This document shows positions 8,011 to 16,276 of a DNA stretch of 64,000 nt, in pieces (position 1 is the first letter of the stretch; every line of letters starts with the position of its first letter). The stretch covers positions 496,001 through 560,000 of the forward strand of contig JAHIXK010000011.1 of assembly GCA_018815245.1 (NCBI GenBank), in the 5' to 3' direction. Origin of the DNA: Gammaproteobacteria bacterium. Lineage in GTDB: Bacteria > Pseudomonadota > Gammaproteobacteria > Burkholderiales > Burkholderiaceae_B. The translations under genes and the position numbers were made by a program. The notes beneath the pieces were generated by a model. The model did no database searches and had not been told where the DNA came from. It was given only the letters and a program-made list of their open reading frames with translations.

Positions 8011-9255
8011 TTAGATCAACCCCTCAAACGGTAGGGCAAGAACGGTGTCGCCCGCGTTCAGGTCGCCCTGCGCGTGTTCCAGCACCAGCAGGCCATCTGA
8101 TTCAGACATGCTGCGCAAAATGCCAGATCCCTGCGCACCTGTAAGATGCGCGGTCAATACACCATTTTCCATCACCAGGCGGGCACGCTGGTATTCAGTT
8201 CGGCCTGGGCGTTTGCGCAAACCTTGCACCAGCTTTGCCGACACCATGGGCACGGGCAAGGCTTTTGCGTTGGTTAGCTTGAACAGTGCGTCCCGTACGA
8301 ACGCGTAGAAGGTGACCATGACTGCCACCGGGTTGCCGGGCAGGCCAAACAGGAAAGCTGAATCGCCATTGGCTTTGTTGTGCACTTGGCCAAATGCCAT
8401 AGGGCGGCCGGGGCGCATGGCAATTTTCCAGAAGTTCACGCTGCCCAGTTTTTCCATGACCTCTTTGGTGTAGTCGGCTTCACCCACGGAAACGCCACCC
8501 GAGGTGATGATGACATCGGCCTGTTCAATGGCCTGCAGCATGGCTTGCTCAAGGGCCTCGGGGGAGTCGCGTACCACGCCCATGTCCAGAAGTTCGATGA
8601 ATCGAAGCCGGGTGAGCATGCCAAACAGGGTGTATCGGTTGCTGTCATACACACAGCCTTGGTCAAGCGCTTGGCCCAGCGATCGCAATTCGTCGCCGGT
8701 GGAGAAAAACGCCACACGCAGTTTTCGGCGCACGGTAATTTCGGCCACGCCCAGCGATGCAAGCAAACCCAGATCCGCAGGCCGCAATACCTTGCCAGCG
8801 GGCAGGGCAGCTTTGCCAACAGTCAGGTCTTCGCCCGCCAAGCGGCGGTTGTCGCCAGCCTTTACCGCGCCAGGCGGAAAGCTGATGGTGTCGCCGTTCA
8901 CTGTGGCGTTTTCTTGAATCAGCACGGTGTCACAGTGGGCTGGCATCACTGCACCTGTCATGATGCGCACGCATTCGCCCTGGCCGCATTGCCCGCTGAA
9001 CACTTTGCCGGCATACGCAGTACCTACCAGTTTCAGCGAGGTGATTGCACCACTTTGCAGGCAACTGCTGTTGAATGCGTAGCCGTCCATCGCGGAATTG
9101 TCGTGTGCTGGCACGTTGATTGGCGACAGCACATCGAAGGCCAGCACTTGGTCGAGCGCATCCCGAATGGCAACTGTGCGCGTGCCCGAAATGGGCACCA
9201 GCTGCGCAAGTATGCTTTGTCGAGCCTGGTCTACGGTTTGAAAGTCAGTTTGCAT
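8011..9255 (-). CDS. moeA: Molybdopterin molybdotransferase MoeA
   Basis: Inserts molybdate into adenylylated molybdopterin, the last step of Mo-cofactor synthesis, in the cytoplasm. 414 residues, the usual length. Seen: the N-terminal substrate loop PAHDNSAMDGYAF, the VMPAHCDTVLIQE segment, and the MogA-like domain with STGDELRS, ITSGGVSVGEADYTKEV and GLPGNPVAVMV. Last of four co-directional genes (moaA-fdhD-mobA-moeA), 14 bases after mobA. Its product would feed the formate dehydrogenase encoded divergently. Confidence 0.97.
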   Translation of the reverse strand: MQTDFQTVDQARQSILAQLVPISGTRTVAIRDALDQVLAFDVLSPINVPAHDNSAMDGYAFNSSCLQSGAITSLKLVGTAYAGKVFSGQCGQGECVRIMTGAVMPAHCDTVLIQENATVNGDTISFPPGAVKAGDNRRLAGEDLTVGKAALPAGKVLRPADLGLLASLGVAEITVRRKLRVAFFSTGDELRSLGQALDQGCVYDSNRYTLFGMLTRLRFIELLDMGVVRDSPEALEQAMLQAIEQADVIITSGGVSVGEADYTKEVMEKLGSVNFWKIAMRPGRPMAFGQVHNKANGDSAFLFGLPGNPVAVMVTFYAFVRDALFKLTNAKALPVPMVSAKLVQGLRKRPGRTEYQRARLVMENGVLTAHLTGAQGSGILRSMSESDGLLVLEHAQGDLNAGDTVLALPFEGLI

Positions 9256-9269
9256 GCTGGATTCGTCAC

Positions 9270-9863
9270 TCAGGATTTCTTTTCAAGTTCTTTCAGTTCT
9301 TGCAATGTGTTGACATTGTGAAAGGCTGCTTCATTGCCAAACTCCACGGACTGGTGTGGAATGTCGGCATACCAGGCATCGATTTTCCGACCGCCTTTGC
9401 GCAGAAATTCTTCCATGCTGGGCAGCAATTCGGTACGCATCATGCAGAACACGGGGTGGTGGCGACCATTGGTGGCGGCCACAGTCAGCATTAAGCCAAC
9501 ATTTTTCTCAAAGGGCTCGCTCAGTTTTTTCACAAGGTCGGTCGGGAACATGGGTACATCGCAAGGCACGGTAACCAGAAATGGCACGGTGGCGTAGCTT
9601 AGCGCTGTTTGCATGCCAGCCAACGGGCCGGCGAAGTCGGCTTGCTGATCACAAATAACGGGTATTCCAAAGCCTTCGTACACGGCAATATTCCGGTTGG
9701 CGTTGATGGTCATGCTGCCCACCTGGCCATTCAGGCGCATCATGGCGTGCAGGGCCAGCGGTGCCTGCTTGAAGTTTTGAAGCCCTTTGTCGATGCCGCC
9801 CATGCGGCGGCCCATGCCACCAGCCAGAATGACGCCGGTAATGTCGTCCAGAGAAATGCTCAT
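9270..9863 (-). CDS. mobA: Molybdenum cofactor guanylyltransferase MobA
   Basis: Transfers GMP from GTP to Mo-molybdopterin, giving the bis-guanine dinucleotide cofactor needed by DMSO-reductase-family enzymes such as formate dehydrogenase. 197 residues. The nucleotide-binding signature LAGGMGRRMGGIDKGL lies at 13-28, followed by the ICDQQADFAGPLAGM and VPCDVPMFP motifs of the family. Overlaps fdhD by the 4-base ATGA, implying coupled translation. Confidence 0.96.
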   Translation of the reverse strand: MSISLDDITGVILAGGMGRRMGGIDKGLQNFKQAPLALHAMMRLNGQVGSMTINANRNIAVYEGFGIPVICDQQADFAGPLAGMQTALSYATVPFLVTVPCDVPMFPTDLVKKLSEPFEKNVGLMLTVAATNGRHHPVFCMMRTELLPSMEEFLRKGGRKIDAWYADIPHQSVEFGNEAAFHNVNTLQELKELEKKS

Positions 9864-10729
9864 GCGTATTGTGTGTCGTTTAAAGTGTTGAATCGGTGTG
9901 TGCCGGTGTACAGCAAATAATGTTTGCCCTGGCAGCGGCCCAGCATGGTGATGTTCAGTTTCTGGGCAATTTCATGGCCCATTTGTGTAAGCCCTGAGCG
10001 GGACACCAGCACGGGAATGCCCATTTGGGCGCATTTGATGACCATCTCGGAAGTCAGCCTTCCTGTGGTGTAAAAAATTTTGTCTTCACCTGTCATGCCG
10101 TGCAGCCACATTTGTCCTGCAATGGTGTCCACTGCATTGTGGCGGCCAACGTCTTCAACAAACAGCAGAATTTCACCGCGGTTTTCGCCACTGTTGGAAC
10201 ACAATGCGCAGCCATGCACGGCCCCGGCCTGTTTGTAGACCGATTCATGTTTTCGAACCTGATCCATCACGCCGTACAACACTTCTTGCGACAGGTTATA
10301 GGCATTGCTCAATTGCACCTTGTCCAGGTCTTCCATCAAGTCGCCGAATACGGTGCCCTGGCCACAGCCCGAGGTGGTGGTTCTTTTCTCGAGTTTTTGG
10401 GCTTTTTCCGTGGTTTCCCAGATGGTTTGGCCGGTGTTTTTCAGCACGGTGGAAGTAACGGCAACGCTTTCTGTTTCCCAGTCCACATGAATTGCAGCAA
10501 TTTCTGAAGAATTTTCAACAAACCTTTGATTTCTAAGCCAACCAAGTGCCAGTGCTTCGGGTTGAGAGCCCAGGGTCATGATGGTCAAAAGCTCTTTTTT
10601 GTCAAAGTAAAGCGTTAGCGGGTGCTCGCCTGAAATTTGAACAGGCACTTGCTCCCCGCGTTCATTAATCGCTGTAATTTCTACCGTGCTGGGTATGCTG
10701 GCATGGGTAGTTTGAATGTGTGCTGCCAT
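9860..10729 (-). CDS. fdhD: Formate dehydrogenase sulfurtransferase FdhD
   Basis: Transfers sulfur from a cysteine desulfurase to the Mo-bis-MGD cofactor and is required for active formate dehydrogenase. 289 residues. Seen: TSGCGQGTVFGDL with a single Cys at 122 where many homologues have a CxxC, and the conserved EDVGRHNAVDTIAG and TTGRLTSEM segments. Located between moaA and mobA, 11 bases after moaA. The single-Cys version of the loop is the only deviation. Confidence 0.95.
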   Translation of the reverse strand: MAAHIQTTHASIPSTVEITAINERGEQVPVQISGEHPLTLYFDKKELLTIMTLGSQPEALALGWLRNQRFVENSSEIAAIHVDWETESVAVTSTVLKNTGQTIWETTEKAQKLEKRTTTSGCGQGTVFGDLMEDLDKVQLSNAYNLSQEVLYGVMDQVRKHESVYKQAGAVHGCALCSNSGENRGEILLFVEDVGRHNAVDTIAGQMWLHGMTGEDKIFYTTGRLTSEMVIKCAQMGIPVLVSRSGLTQMGHEIAQKLNITMLGRCQGKHYLLYTGTHRFNTLNDTQYA

Positions 10730-10740
10730 TGAAAAGTCCT

Positions 10741-11859
10741 TTAGCCTCCGATGTACGACATTTCAATTCTGTCTTTGGGTTGTGCCGTGTTTTCGGTGCG
10801 AATTTCACTGTAACGGTCTGCGCGAAAAGCCCACAGGTTTCGAATCGCATTGGCCAACATGCTGTCAACCAGGGAAACTTCATCGCCGGATCGAATCAGG
10901 GGCTTCAAGTCGTGCCCCTTGCTGGCGAACAGGCAGGTGTAAAGCTTGCCTTCAGTGGACAGGCGAATGCGTGTGCAGTCCTTGCAGAAGGCTTGCGTAA
11001 CCGAAGAAATAACGCCGATTTCACCAGTGCCGTCGCTGTACTTCCAGCGTTCAGCCACTTCACCCGTGTAGTTTGCATCTTGCATTTGCAGTTGCGAAAG
11101 ACCTTGGGAAATCATGTTGATGATGCGTGCAGAGGGCACCACTTCATCCATTTTCCAACCATTGCTGCTGCCCACATCCATGTATTCAATGAAGCGCAGA
11201 ATATGCGGTGTGCCTTTGAAATGCCGCGCCATGGGCAGCACTTGGTCGTCATTCATGCCGCCTTTCACAACCATGTTTACCTTGACAGGTCCCAGGCCAG
11301 CCTCGCAAGCGGCTTCAATGCCATCGAGTACTTCATCCACAGAGAAATCCACATCGTTCATGGCTTTGAATACAGCGTCGTCAATTGCATCCAGGCTCAC
11401 GGTGACGCGGCTTAGGCCCGCCTGCTTCAATATTTTCGCTTTTTTGCGAAGCAGTGTGCCGTTGGTGGTCAAGGTGATTTCAACAGGCTTGCCGCCCGGT
11501 GTTCGCAGGCGTGCAAGTTGTTCGATCAAAATCTCGATGTTTTTGCGAAGCAGGGGTTCGCCACCTGTCAGGCGTATTTTTTCAACACCCAAGGCCACAA
11601 ACTGGCGGGCAACCTGTTCAATTTCCTCGAAGCTGAGCAAATCCTTGTGCGGTAAAAACTGGTAGTCTTTGTCGAAAATTGACTTGGGCATGCAGTATAC
11701 GCAGCGGAAATTACAGCGGTCCGTGACAGAAATACGCAAGTCATGAAGCCTGCGACTGAAATGATCTTTGGCGGGTACTTCACTGCTTTGCGGTGCGCTG
11801 AAATTCAGTGGAATGACGCGCGAATTGTCTTGGACCAGTTGAATAACACGGTCTGTCAT
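10741..11859 (-). CDS. moaA: GTP 3',8-cyclase MoaA
   Basis: Radical-SAM enzyme for the first step of molybdopterin synthesis. 372 residues. The N-terminal cluster motif CNFRCVYC uses Cys 49, 53 and 56; the C-terminal cluster lies in the [18 protein letters not shown] region; the protein ends in the Gly-Gly that MoaA inserts into its active site. The N-terminus is about 35 residues longer than in E. coli. First gene of the cofactor operon, divergent from the DUF3305 gene across about 120 bases. Confidence 0.97.
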   Translation of the reverse strand: MTDRVIQLVQDNSRVIPLNFSAPQSSEVPAKDHFSRRLHDLRISVTDRCNFRCVYCMPKSIFDKDYQFLPHKDLLSFEEIEQVARQFVALGVEKIRLTGGEPLLRKNIEILIEQLARLRTPGGKPVEITLTTNGTLLRKKAKILKQAGLSRVTVSLDAIDDAVFKAMNDVDFSVDEVLDGIEAACEAGLGPVKVNMVVKGGMNDDQVLPMARHFKGTPHILRFIEYMDVGSSNGWKMDEVVPSARIINMISQGLSQLQMQDANYTGEVAERWKYSDGTGEIGVISSVTQAFCKDCTRIRLSTEGKLYTCLFASKGHDLKPLIRSGDEVSLVDSMLANAIRNLWAFRADRYSEIRTENTAQPKDRIEMSYIGG

Positions 11860-11979
11860 CGTTCAATCCCTCGCCCCCATGGGGCAAACTCCTATTGTGA
11901 TACTTGTCATGTATCTTCTAATCTAATCACCTGAATTGTGCCCTTACTGACGGGGCGCGGCAACTCGCAGAGGTGTTTT

Positions 11980-12447
11980 TTGAGTGCAAATTTTTTAGTA
12001 TTGGGCGAAGTCTCCTTCAAGGTGAAGATAGGCAAAGTGGCCCAAAGTTCACCCTGGCAGCCTTTTCGTTGGCAGGTGCTTGAACTGGGCCCGGCAGACG
12101 CCCCCATGCCCCAAGGCGATGAAGAGCGTGTGCAAACGGTAACGGCAGAGGTTTATCAAGACCAGTTGCAAGGCTATTTCCTGAACCTTGACACCGACGT
12201 GCCGTACGTGTTTTTTTGTGTGCGTTACCCGGAAGAGAACAAAAACCTGATGCCTTCGGTGTTTGAAGCAACCCTGAGTTATGACGAGGCAGCACGCTGG
12301 ATGGACGCCAATGATGAAGTGCAAACCCTGCCGTTGCCAGCGGCAGTGGCCAGCTGGCTGGCAGAACTGGTGCAGGCACGGTACCAGCCCGAGCCCAAGC
12401 AGCGGCGGCGCCCGCAATCGTTTGTGAAACCTGATAAACGCGGATAA
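11980..12447 (+). CDS. DUF3305 protein, formate-dehydrogenase-linked
   Basis: Matches the DUF3305 family from memory of conserved VKIGKV, PFRWQV and the PYVFFCVRYP segment; biochemical function is unknown. I prefer the TTG at 11980 because AGAGG lies 6 bases upstream; a GTG at 11938 gives a longer form (169 residues) without a good ribosome site. The tail after about residue 135 is basic (KQRRRPQSF). It is followed 5 bases later by the DUF3306 gene; the pair recurs next to formate dehydrogenase genes in proteobacteria, implying a role in assembling or regulating that enzyme. Confidence 0.8.
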   Translation: MSANFLVLGEVSFKVKIGKVAQSSPWQPFRWQVLELGPADAPMPQGDEERVQTVTAEVYQDQLQGYFLNLDTDVPYVFFCVRYPEENKNLMPSVFEATLSYDEAARWMDANDEVQTLPLPAAVASWLAELVQARYQPEPKQRRRPQSFVKPDKRG

Positions 12448-12451
12448 TGTG

Positions 12452-13114
12452 ATGAGTGAGAATTTTTTAAGCCGATGGTCAAAGCGCAAGCTGGAAGTGC
12501 GTGAAAGGGAACGCTTGGCCGAGAATTTGCCGCAGCAGGAAGATGCCCTCGCCGATGCCGAAGCAGTGAACAATCAAGGGCTTGTCGAGGTGGACAATGC
12601 ACCACCAAGCCCTGTCGAAGTAGATCTTCCGGTGCCCACTGAAGCCGATCTACGCGCGGTGGAGCAGGGTGGCGACATCAAGGCTTTTCTGGTCGACAAG
12701 GTGTCGAAGGACTTGAAAAACAAAGCCTTCAAGGCCTTGTTTTCCAGGCCAGAGTTCAATGTGATGGACGGCCTGGACATTTATATCGACGACTACAACA
12801 AGTTCACGCCGTTGAGCAAGGAAGACATCGAAAAAATGACTTTCTCGAAGCAATTGCTGAGCAGGCCTGACCTGGAGCTACTGAAAACTGGCGAAATTTC
12901 TGACGAAAACAATTCGCTGTTGGCGAAGGTAATCGAACCGAAAGAAATGCTGGAATCCGAGCCTGCGCAATCGGGATTGCAAGTGGAACCAGATGTGGCT
13001 TCTGAAGAAAACCATGAAAATGTTAGGGTTATCCCTGACGGCTCTCAAGTCGTTGATTCTGAACAAATCTCTACAGAACGAACGTTCGAAAAATCCCCCC
13101 AAAAACCACGTTGA
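12452..13114 (+). CDS. DUF3306 protein, formate-dehydrogenase-linked
   Basis: Matches DUF3306: N-terminal FLSRWSKRKLEVRERER, an acidic middle (about 30-75), then the conserved block from VSKDLKNKAFKALFSRPEFN through MDGLDIYIDDYN and FTPLSKE. 220 residues from the ATG at 12452 (a GTG directly precedes it). Soluble, highly charged, no signal. The C-terminal 60 residues are low-complexity acidic. Function unknown; partner of the DUF3305 gene by adjacency. Confidence 0.85.
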   Translation: MSENFLSRWSKRKLEVRERERLAENLPQQEDALADAEAVNNQGLVEVDNAPPSPVEVDLPVPTEADLRAVEQGGDIKAFLVDKVSKDLKNKAFKALFSRPEFNVMDGLDIYIDDYNKFTPLSKEDIEKMTFSKQLLSRPDLELLKTGEISDENNSLLAKVIEPKEMLESEPAQSGLQVEPDVASEENHENVRVIPDGSQVVDSEQISTERTFEKSPQKPR

Positions 13115-13123
13115 ATTGGTACT

Positions 13124-13160
13124 TTTTGTCGTATCCAGTGCCAGTTGGATACAGACAAAA
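13124..13160. promoter_or_regulatory. 14-bp inverted repeat upstream of the formate dehydrogenase operon (activator site or hairpin)
   Basis: TTTTGTCGTATCCA (13124-13137) and TGGATACAGACAAAA (13146-13160) are inverse copies with one unpaired A, around an 8-base spacer. Its centre is about 100 bases upstream of the -24/-12 promoter, a usual distance for enhancer-binding-protein sites. No T-run follows on either strand, which argues against a plain intrinsic terminator for the DUF3306 gene, though an mRNA 3' hairpin remains possible. Confidence 0.6.
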
Positions 13161-13238
13161 TGCACCACCGTTTGGGTCCGCATGCAGGACTGTCACTCTA
13201 GTGTAATGATTCTAAATGGGAAAATTTTCAGGCTTGGC

Positions 13239-13255
13239 TTGGCACAAGTTTTGCA
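13239..13255 (+). promoter_or_regulatory. Sigma-54 (-24/-12) promoter of the formate dehydrogenase operon
   Basis: TTGGCAC at 13239-13245, five bases, then TTGCA at 13251-13255. The GG and GC pairs are exactly 12 bases apart, matching the TGGCAC-N5-TTGCA consensus. Transcription would start near 13267, about 24 bases before the ATG at 13291. Implies RpoN plus an enhancer-binding activator. Confidence 0.82.
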
Positions 13256-13290
13256 ATTAATTGCCAAATAACTAAATTAGAAGTAAATAG

Positions 13291-15405
13291 ATGACCAACT
13301 CGGATGTATTTGTGTGTGGTTGCCAGGGTAGCGGCGAGACAGTCGACAAAGCGTTACAAAACGTGAACGTTGAGGGCATTCGTTTTGTGTCTGCACAGCG
13401 TGCCTGTCGGGATGGAATTTCGACGGTGCTGAGTTCAAAGAACAAATCCAGCGGCGCACGGTGCTTTGTGGGGTGTACTCAAGAACAGGCTGTTTTTGAA
13501 TCAATCGCTGACGAGGCATCCACCCAAACCATCGAATTTGTGAACCTGCGTGGTTTGCTGCGCGGGCAGCCGGCTGATCAATCATCAAAACAGGCAGCAG
13601 CGGCAGTGGCCGCGCTGGCTGCTTATGAAACGGATTTCCAGGTTGAGCCTGTGCCGGCCGTTCTGTTCAATTCCAAAGGTCGTGTGGCGATTGTTGCAAA
13701 CAGCGGCAAACAATTGCATCACGCCCAGACCCTGGCCAACAACCTGACGGTTGACCTGTTGGTAACAGACACCACCGATATTGTGTTGCCTGCCAAACGT
13801 GACCTGAATGTGCTGGCCCTGAGCGTGCAAGCAGTTGCCGGTTACTTGGGGGCATTTAAGCTTAGCGCACGCAAAACCAACCCTGTTGACATGGAAATGT
13901 GCACGCGTTGCGGGGCCTGTGTTGATGCCTGCCCTACCCAGTCCATTTCAAAAGATTCCCTCACCATTGACCTCAACAGCTGCGACCAAAGTGGCGCTTG
14001 CATCAAGGCATGTGGTGAATTCAAGGCGATTTCATTTGGTGATTTGAATATCACCAGCGACCGTGAATATGACATGGTGATTGATTGCACCATGCCCGGT
14101 TTGTTTGCAGATCGCCAAGCGCCCTTGGGTTACTGGCATGTGGGTGACAGCGAACAGCTTTTGCTTGAAGCCATGCTGGATGCCGTTCAAACCGTGGGTG
14201 AATTCGAGAAGCCCAAGTTTTTTGAGTACAAGCCCAGCATTTGCGCGCACAGCCGTTCCAGCAAGGAAGGTTGCAACAACTGCATCGATGCGTGCAGTAC
14301 CAAAGCGATTAAGTCCGCTGGCGAGAAAATTGAGGTCAATCCGCACCTGTGCCTGGGTTGCGGCGCATGCACCACAGTGTGCCCAACCGGTGCAATTCAG
14401 TTTGCGTTAAGCCCAGCAACCGTTCAGGGCAGGGCCATCAAAACTGCTGTGAAAGCTTTCCGTGGCAACGGCGGTGCCAAGCTTGAATTGGTGTTGCACG
14501 GCCCCGACATGGAACACAACTGGCTGGAAGCGGCCAAGAAATCGAGCAAAACATCGTCTGGCAAAGCGGCTGTTTCAGATTTCAGCCTGTTGCCAATTGA
14601 GTTGAACCACAGCGCAAGCGTTGGCCCTGACCTGTGGCTGTCCGCCCTGGCGTTCGGTGCCGATCGAATTACCGTTGTGCAGTCTGCTGTGGAGTCAAGC
14701 CATTATGCCGGCCCCTTGGCCGCGCAGGTGGGCTGGGTAAACGCCTTGCTGGAAGCCTTGGGTTTGCAGCACCGTGTTCGCGTGCTCCACACGGGTCAAA
14801 TTGACCAGTTGTTTGCGCACAGCAATTTGAGCGCGTCGGGTGTTGAGCCCGCCAGCTTCGAATTGTCGTCCAACAAGCGAACCCGAATGGAGTTCGCGGT
14901 TGATCATTTGGCTGAACATGCTCAAAAGCACACCAAACAAAGTTTTGCCGAGCCCATTGCACTGCCGGTCGCCGCGCCTTTCGGTGCCGTGCTGGTGAAC
15001 AAAGACAAATGCACGCTGTGCATGAGCTGCACCAGCGCTTGCCCGGCTTCTGCATTGATCGACAATCCCGAATTGCCCCAACTGCGCTTTATTGAACGCA
15101 ACTGTGTGCAGTGCGGTTTGTGTGTTGAAACCTGCCCTGAAAACGCCATGGAATTGGTGCCCCAGTTGTTGCTTGGCCCTGCGGCACGCGAAAAGCGTGT
15201 GCTGAATGAATCACAGCCATTTCACTGCATCAGCTGTGGCAAGGCGTTTGGCACCAAACACATGATTGAAAACATGTTTGCCAAGCTAAGTGCGCACAGC
15301 ATGTTTGAGCGCAATGCAAACCGCCTGAAGATGTGTGCCGATTGCCGCGTAACAGACATGTACAGCGCCAAAGACGAAATGACCATTTTTGAGGTGAAAA
15401 AATGA
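13291..15405 (+). CDS. Polyferredoxin-type 4Fe-4S protein of the formate dehydrogenase operon
   Basis: 704 residues, cytoplasmic, no signal. Four canonical CxxCxxCxxxCP clusters (Cys 204/207/210/214; 354/357/360/364; 574/577/580/584; 605/608/611/615) and two variant ones (231/237/241; 318/328/331/335). A C-terminal pair of CxxC motifs (646/649 and 682/685) could bind zinc or iron. Residues 1-190 and 370-560 lack clusters; the latter resembles a HdrD/MvhD-like domain only loosely. Probably passes electrons or serves in maturation; role not established. First gene after the sigma-54 promoter; overlaps the next gene by ATGA. Confidence 0.85.
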   Translation: MTNSDVFVCGCQGSGETVDKALQNVNVEGIRFVSAQRACRDGISTVLSSKNKSSGARCFVGCTQEQAVFESIADEASTQTIEFVNLRGLLRGQPADQSSKQAAAAVAALAAYETDFQVEPVPAVLFNSKGRVAIVANSGKQLHHAQTLANNLTVDLLVTDTTDIVLPAKRDLNVLALSVQAVAGYLGAFKLSARKTNPVDMEMCTRCGACVDACPTQSISKDSLTIDLNSCDQSGACIKACGEFKAISFGDLNITSDREYDMVIDCTMPGLFADRQAPLGYWHVGDSEQLLLEAMLDAVQTVGEFEKPKFFEYKPSICAHSRSSKEGCNNCIDACSTKAIKSAGEKIEVNPHLCLGCGACTTVCPTGAIQFALSPATVQGRAIKTAVKAFRGNGGAKLELVLHGPDMEHNWLEAAKKSSKTSSGKAAVSDFSLLPIELNHSASVGPDLWLSALAFGADRITVVQSAVESSHYAGPLAAQVGWVNALLEALGLQHRVRVLHTGQIDQLFAHSNLSASGVEPASFELSSNKRTRMEFAVDHLAEHAQKHTKQSFAEPIALPVAAPFGAVLVNKDKCTLCMSCTSACPASALIDNPELPQLRFIERNCVQCGLCVETCPENAMELVPQLLLGPAAREKRVLNESQPFHCISCGKAFGTKHMIENMFAKLSAHSMFERNANRLKMCADCRVTDMYSAKDEMTIFEVKK

Positions 15406-16028
15406 ACACCCAGGTTCAACAGGACGACAACCTGATCGCCGGTGAAGACTGGGCACGTGCTGATTTTTATGGCCTGTTGTCCCAATTGTTTTCCGGCAAG
15501 GTGACCGATGAATTTCTGGCTCGTTTCCGCGAAATTGACCGCGACACGCTCGACATTACAACCCCGTTGGGCTTCGAGTTTTCCGAGCTTATTCGTGTGG
15601 TGGGGCAATTTGACAGCAAGAAAATCAACCAGGAATTTGTCGACAACTTCATCGGCGTTGGTCGCCCGGAAGTGATGTTGTACGGATCGTATTACATGGC
15701 GGGCTTTTTGAACGAAAAGCCCTTGATTGCTTTGCGAGATGATCTGGCGAAATTTGGATTGACCCGTGACGAAGCACTGGTTGAAACCGAAGATCACATT
15801 GCGTTTTTGTGCGAAGTAATGCGCTACCTGATTTTGGCCGACGACCCACCTGTGTCGTTTGCCGAACAGCGTGCTTTTTTCCAGGCCCACATGGCCAGTT
15901 GGTATGTTCGCATGGCCGACGACATAGAGGCCGCCAGCAACACTGATTTTTATAAAACTGTGGGTCGTTTGGCCCGCGTGTTCTTTGATGTTGAAACACA
16001 GTCTTTCGATTTTGAAAGTGCCGTTTGA
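15402..16028 (+). CDS. TorD/DmsD-family molecular chaperone
   Basis: Cytoplasmic all-helical chaperone, 208 residues, expected to bind the Tat signal or apo-form of the catalytic subunit before cofactor loading and export. Seen: N-terminal ARADFYGLLSQLF, the YGSYYMAGFLNEKPL loop and the EDHIAFLCEVMRYLI helix that carry the family's conserved positions. Translationally coupled to the polyferredoxin gene (ATGA overlap), 14 bases before the small Tat protein. Confidence 0.9.
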   Translation: MNTQVQQDDNLIAGEDWARADFYGLLSQLFSGKVTDEFLARFREIDRDTLDITTPLGFEFSELIRVVGQFDSKKINQEFVDNFIGVGRPEVMLYGSYYMAGFLNEKPLIALRDDLAKFGLTRDEALVETEDHIAFLCEVMRYLILADDPPVSFAEQRAFFQAHMASWYVRMADDIEAASNTDFYKTVGRLARVFFDVETQSFDFESAV

Positions 16029-16042
16029 TTGGAGGTGATGAG

Positions 16043-16261
16043 ATGACCAAGAAAATGATAAGTCAAGACAAACCCAAACTAGCAAGACGCCAATTCCTGG
16101 TGGGCGCTGGTGTGGGTGTTGCTGCTGCCGGTGCCGCACTGGTGTTGAGCAAACAACCTGAAGTGGCCGAACAAGCCGCAGCTGCGGGCACTGAAAAAAA
16201 ATCGAAGGGTTACCAGCTCTCTGAGCATGTGAAAACCTATTACAGAACCTTGCTGGTGTAA
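16043..16261 (+). CDS. Small Tat-targeted protein of formate dehydrogenase regions
   Basis: 72 residues from ATG at 16043, preceded by a strong GGAGGTG; the open frame from 16025 is not the start. Contains a twin-arginine signal (ARRQFLVGAGVG) and a short mature part of about 30 residues ending in YQLSEHVKTYYRTLLV. It matches the family described as formate dehydrogenase region Tat target. Function unknown; likely a periplasmic or membrane-anchored accessory, since the signal could stay as an anchor. Confidence 0.85.
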   Translation: MTKKMISQDKPKLARRQFLVGAGVGVAAAGAALVLSKQPEVAEQAAAAGTEKKSKGYQLSEHVKTYYRTLLV

Positions 16262-16276
16262 TCCAAGGAGACCAGG

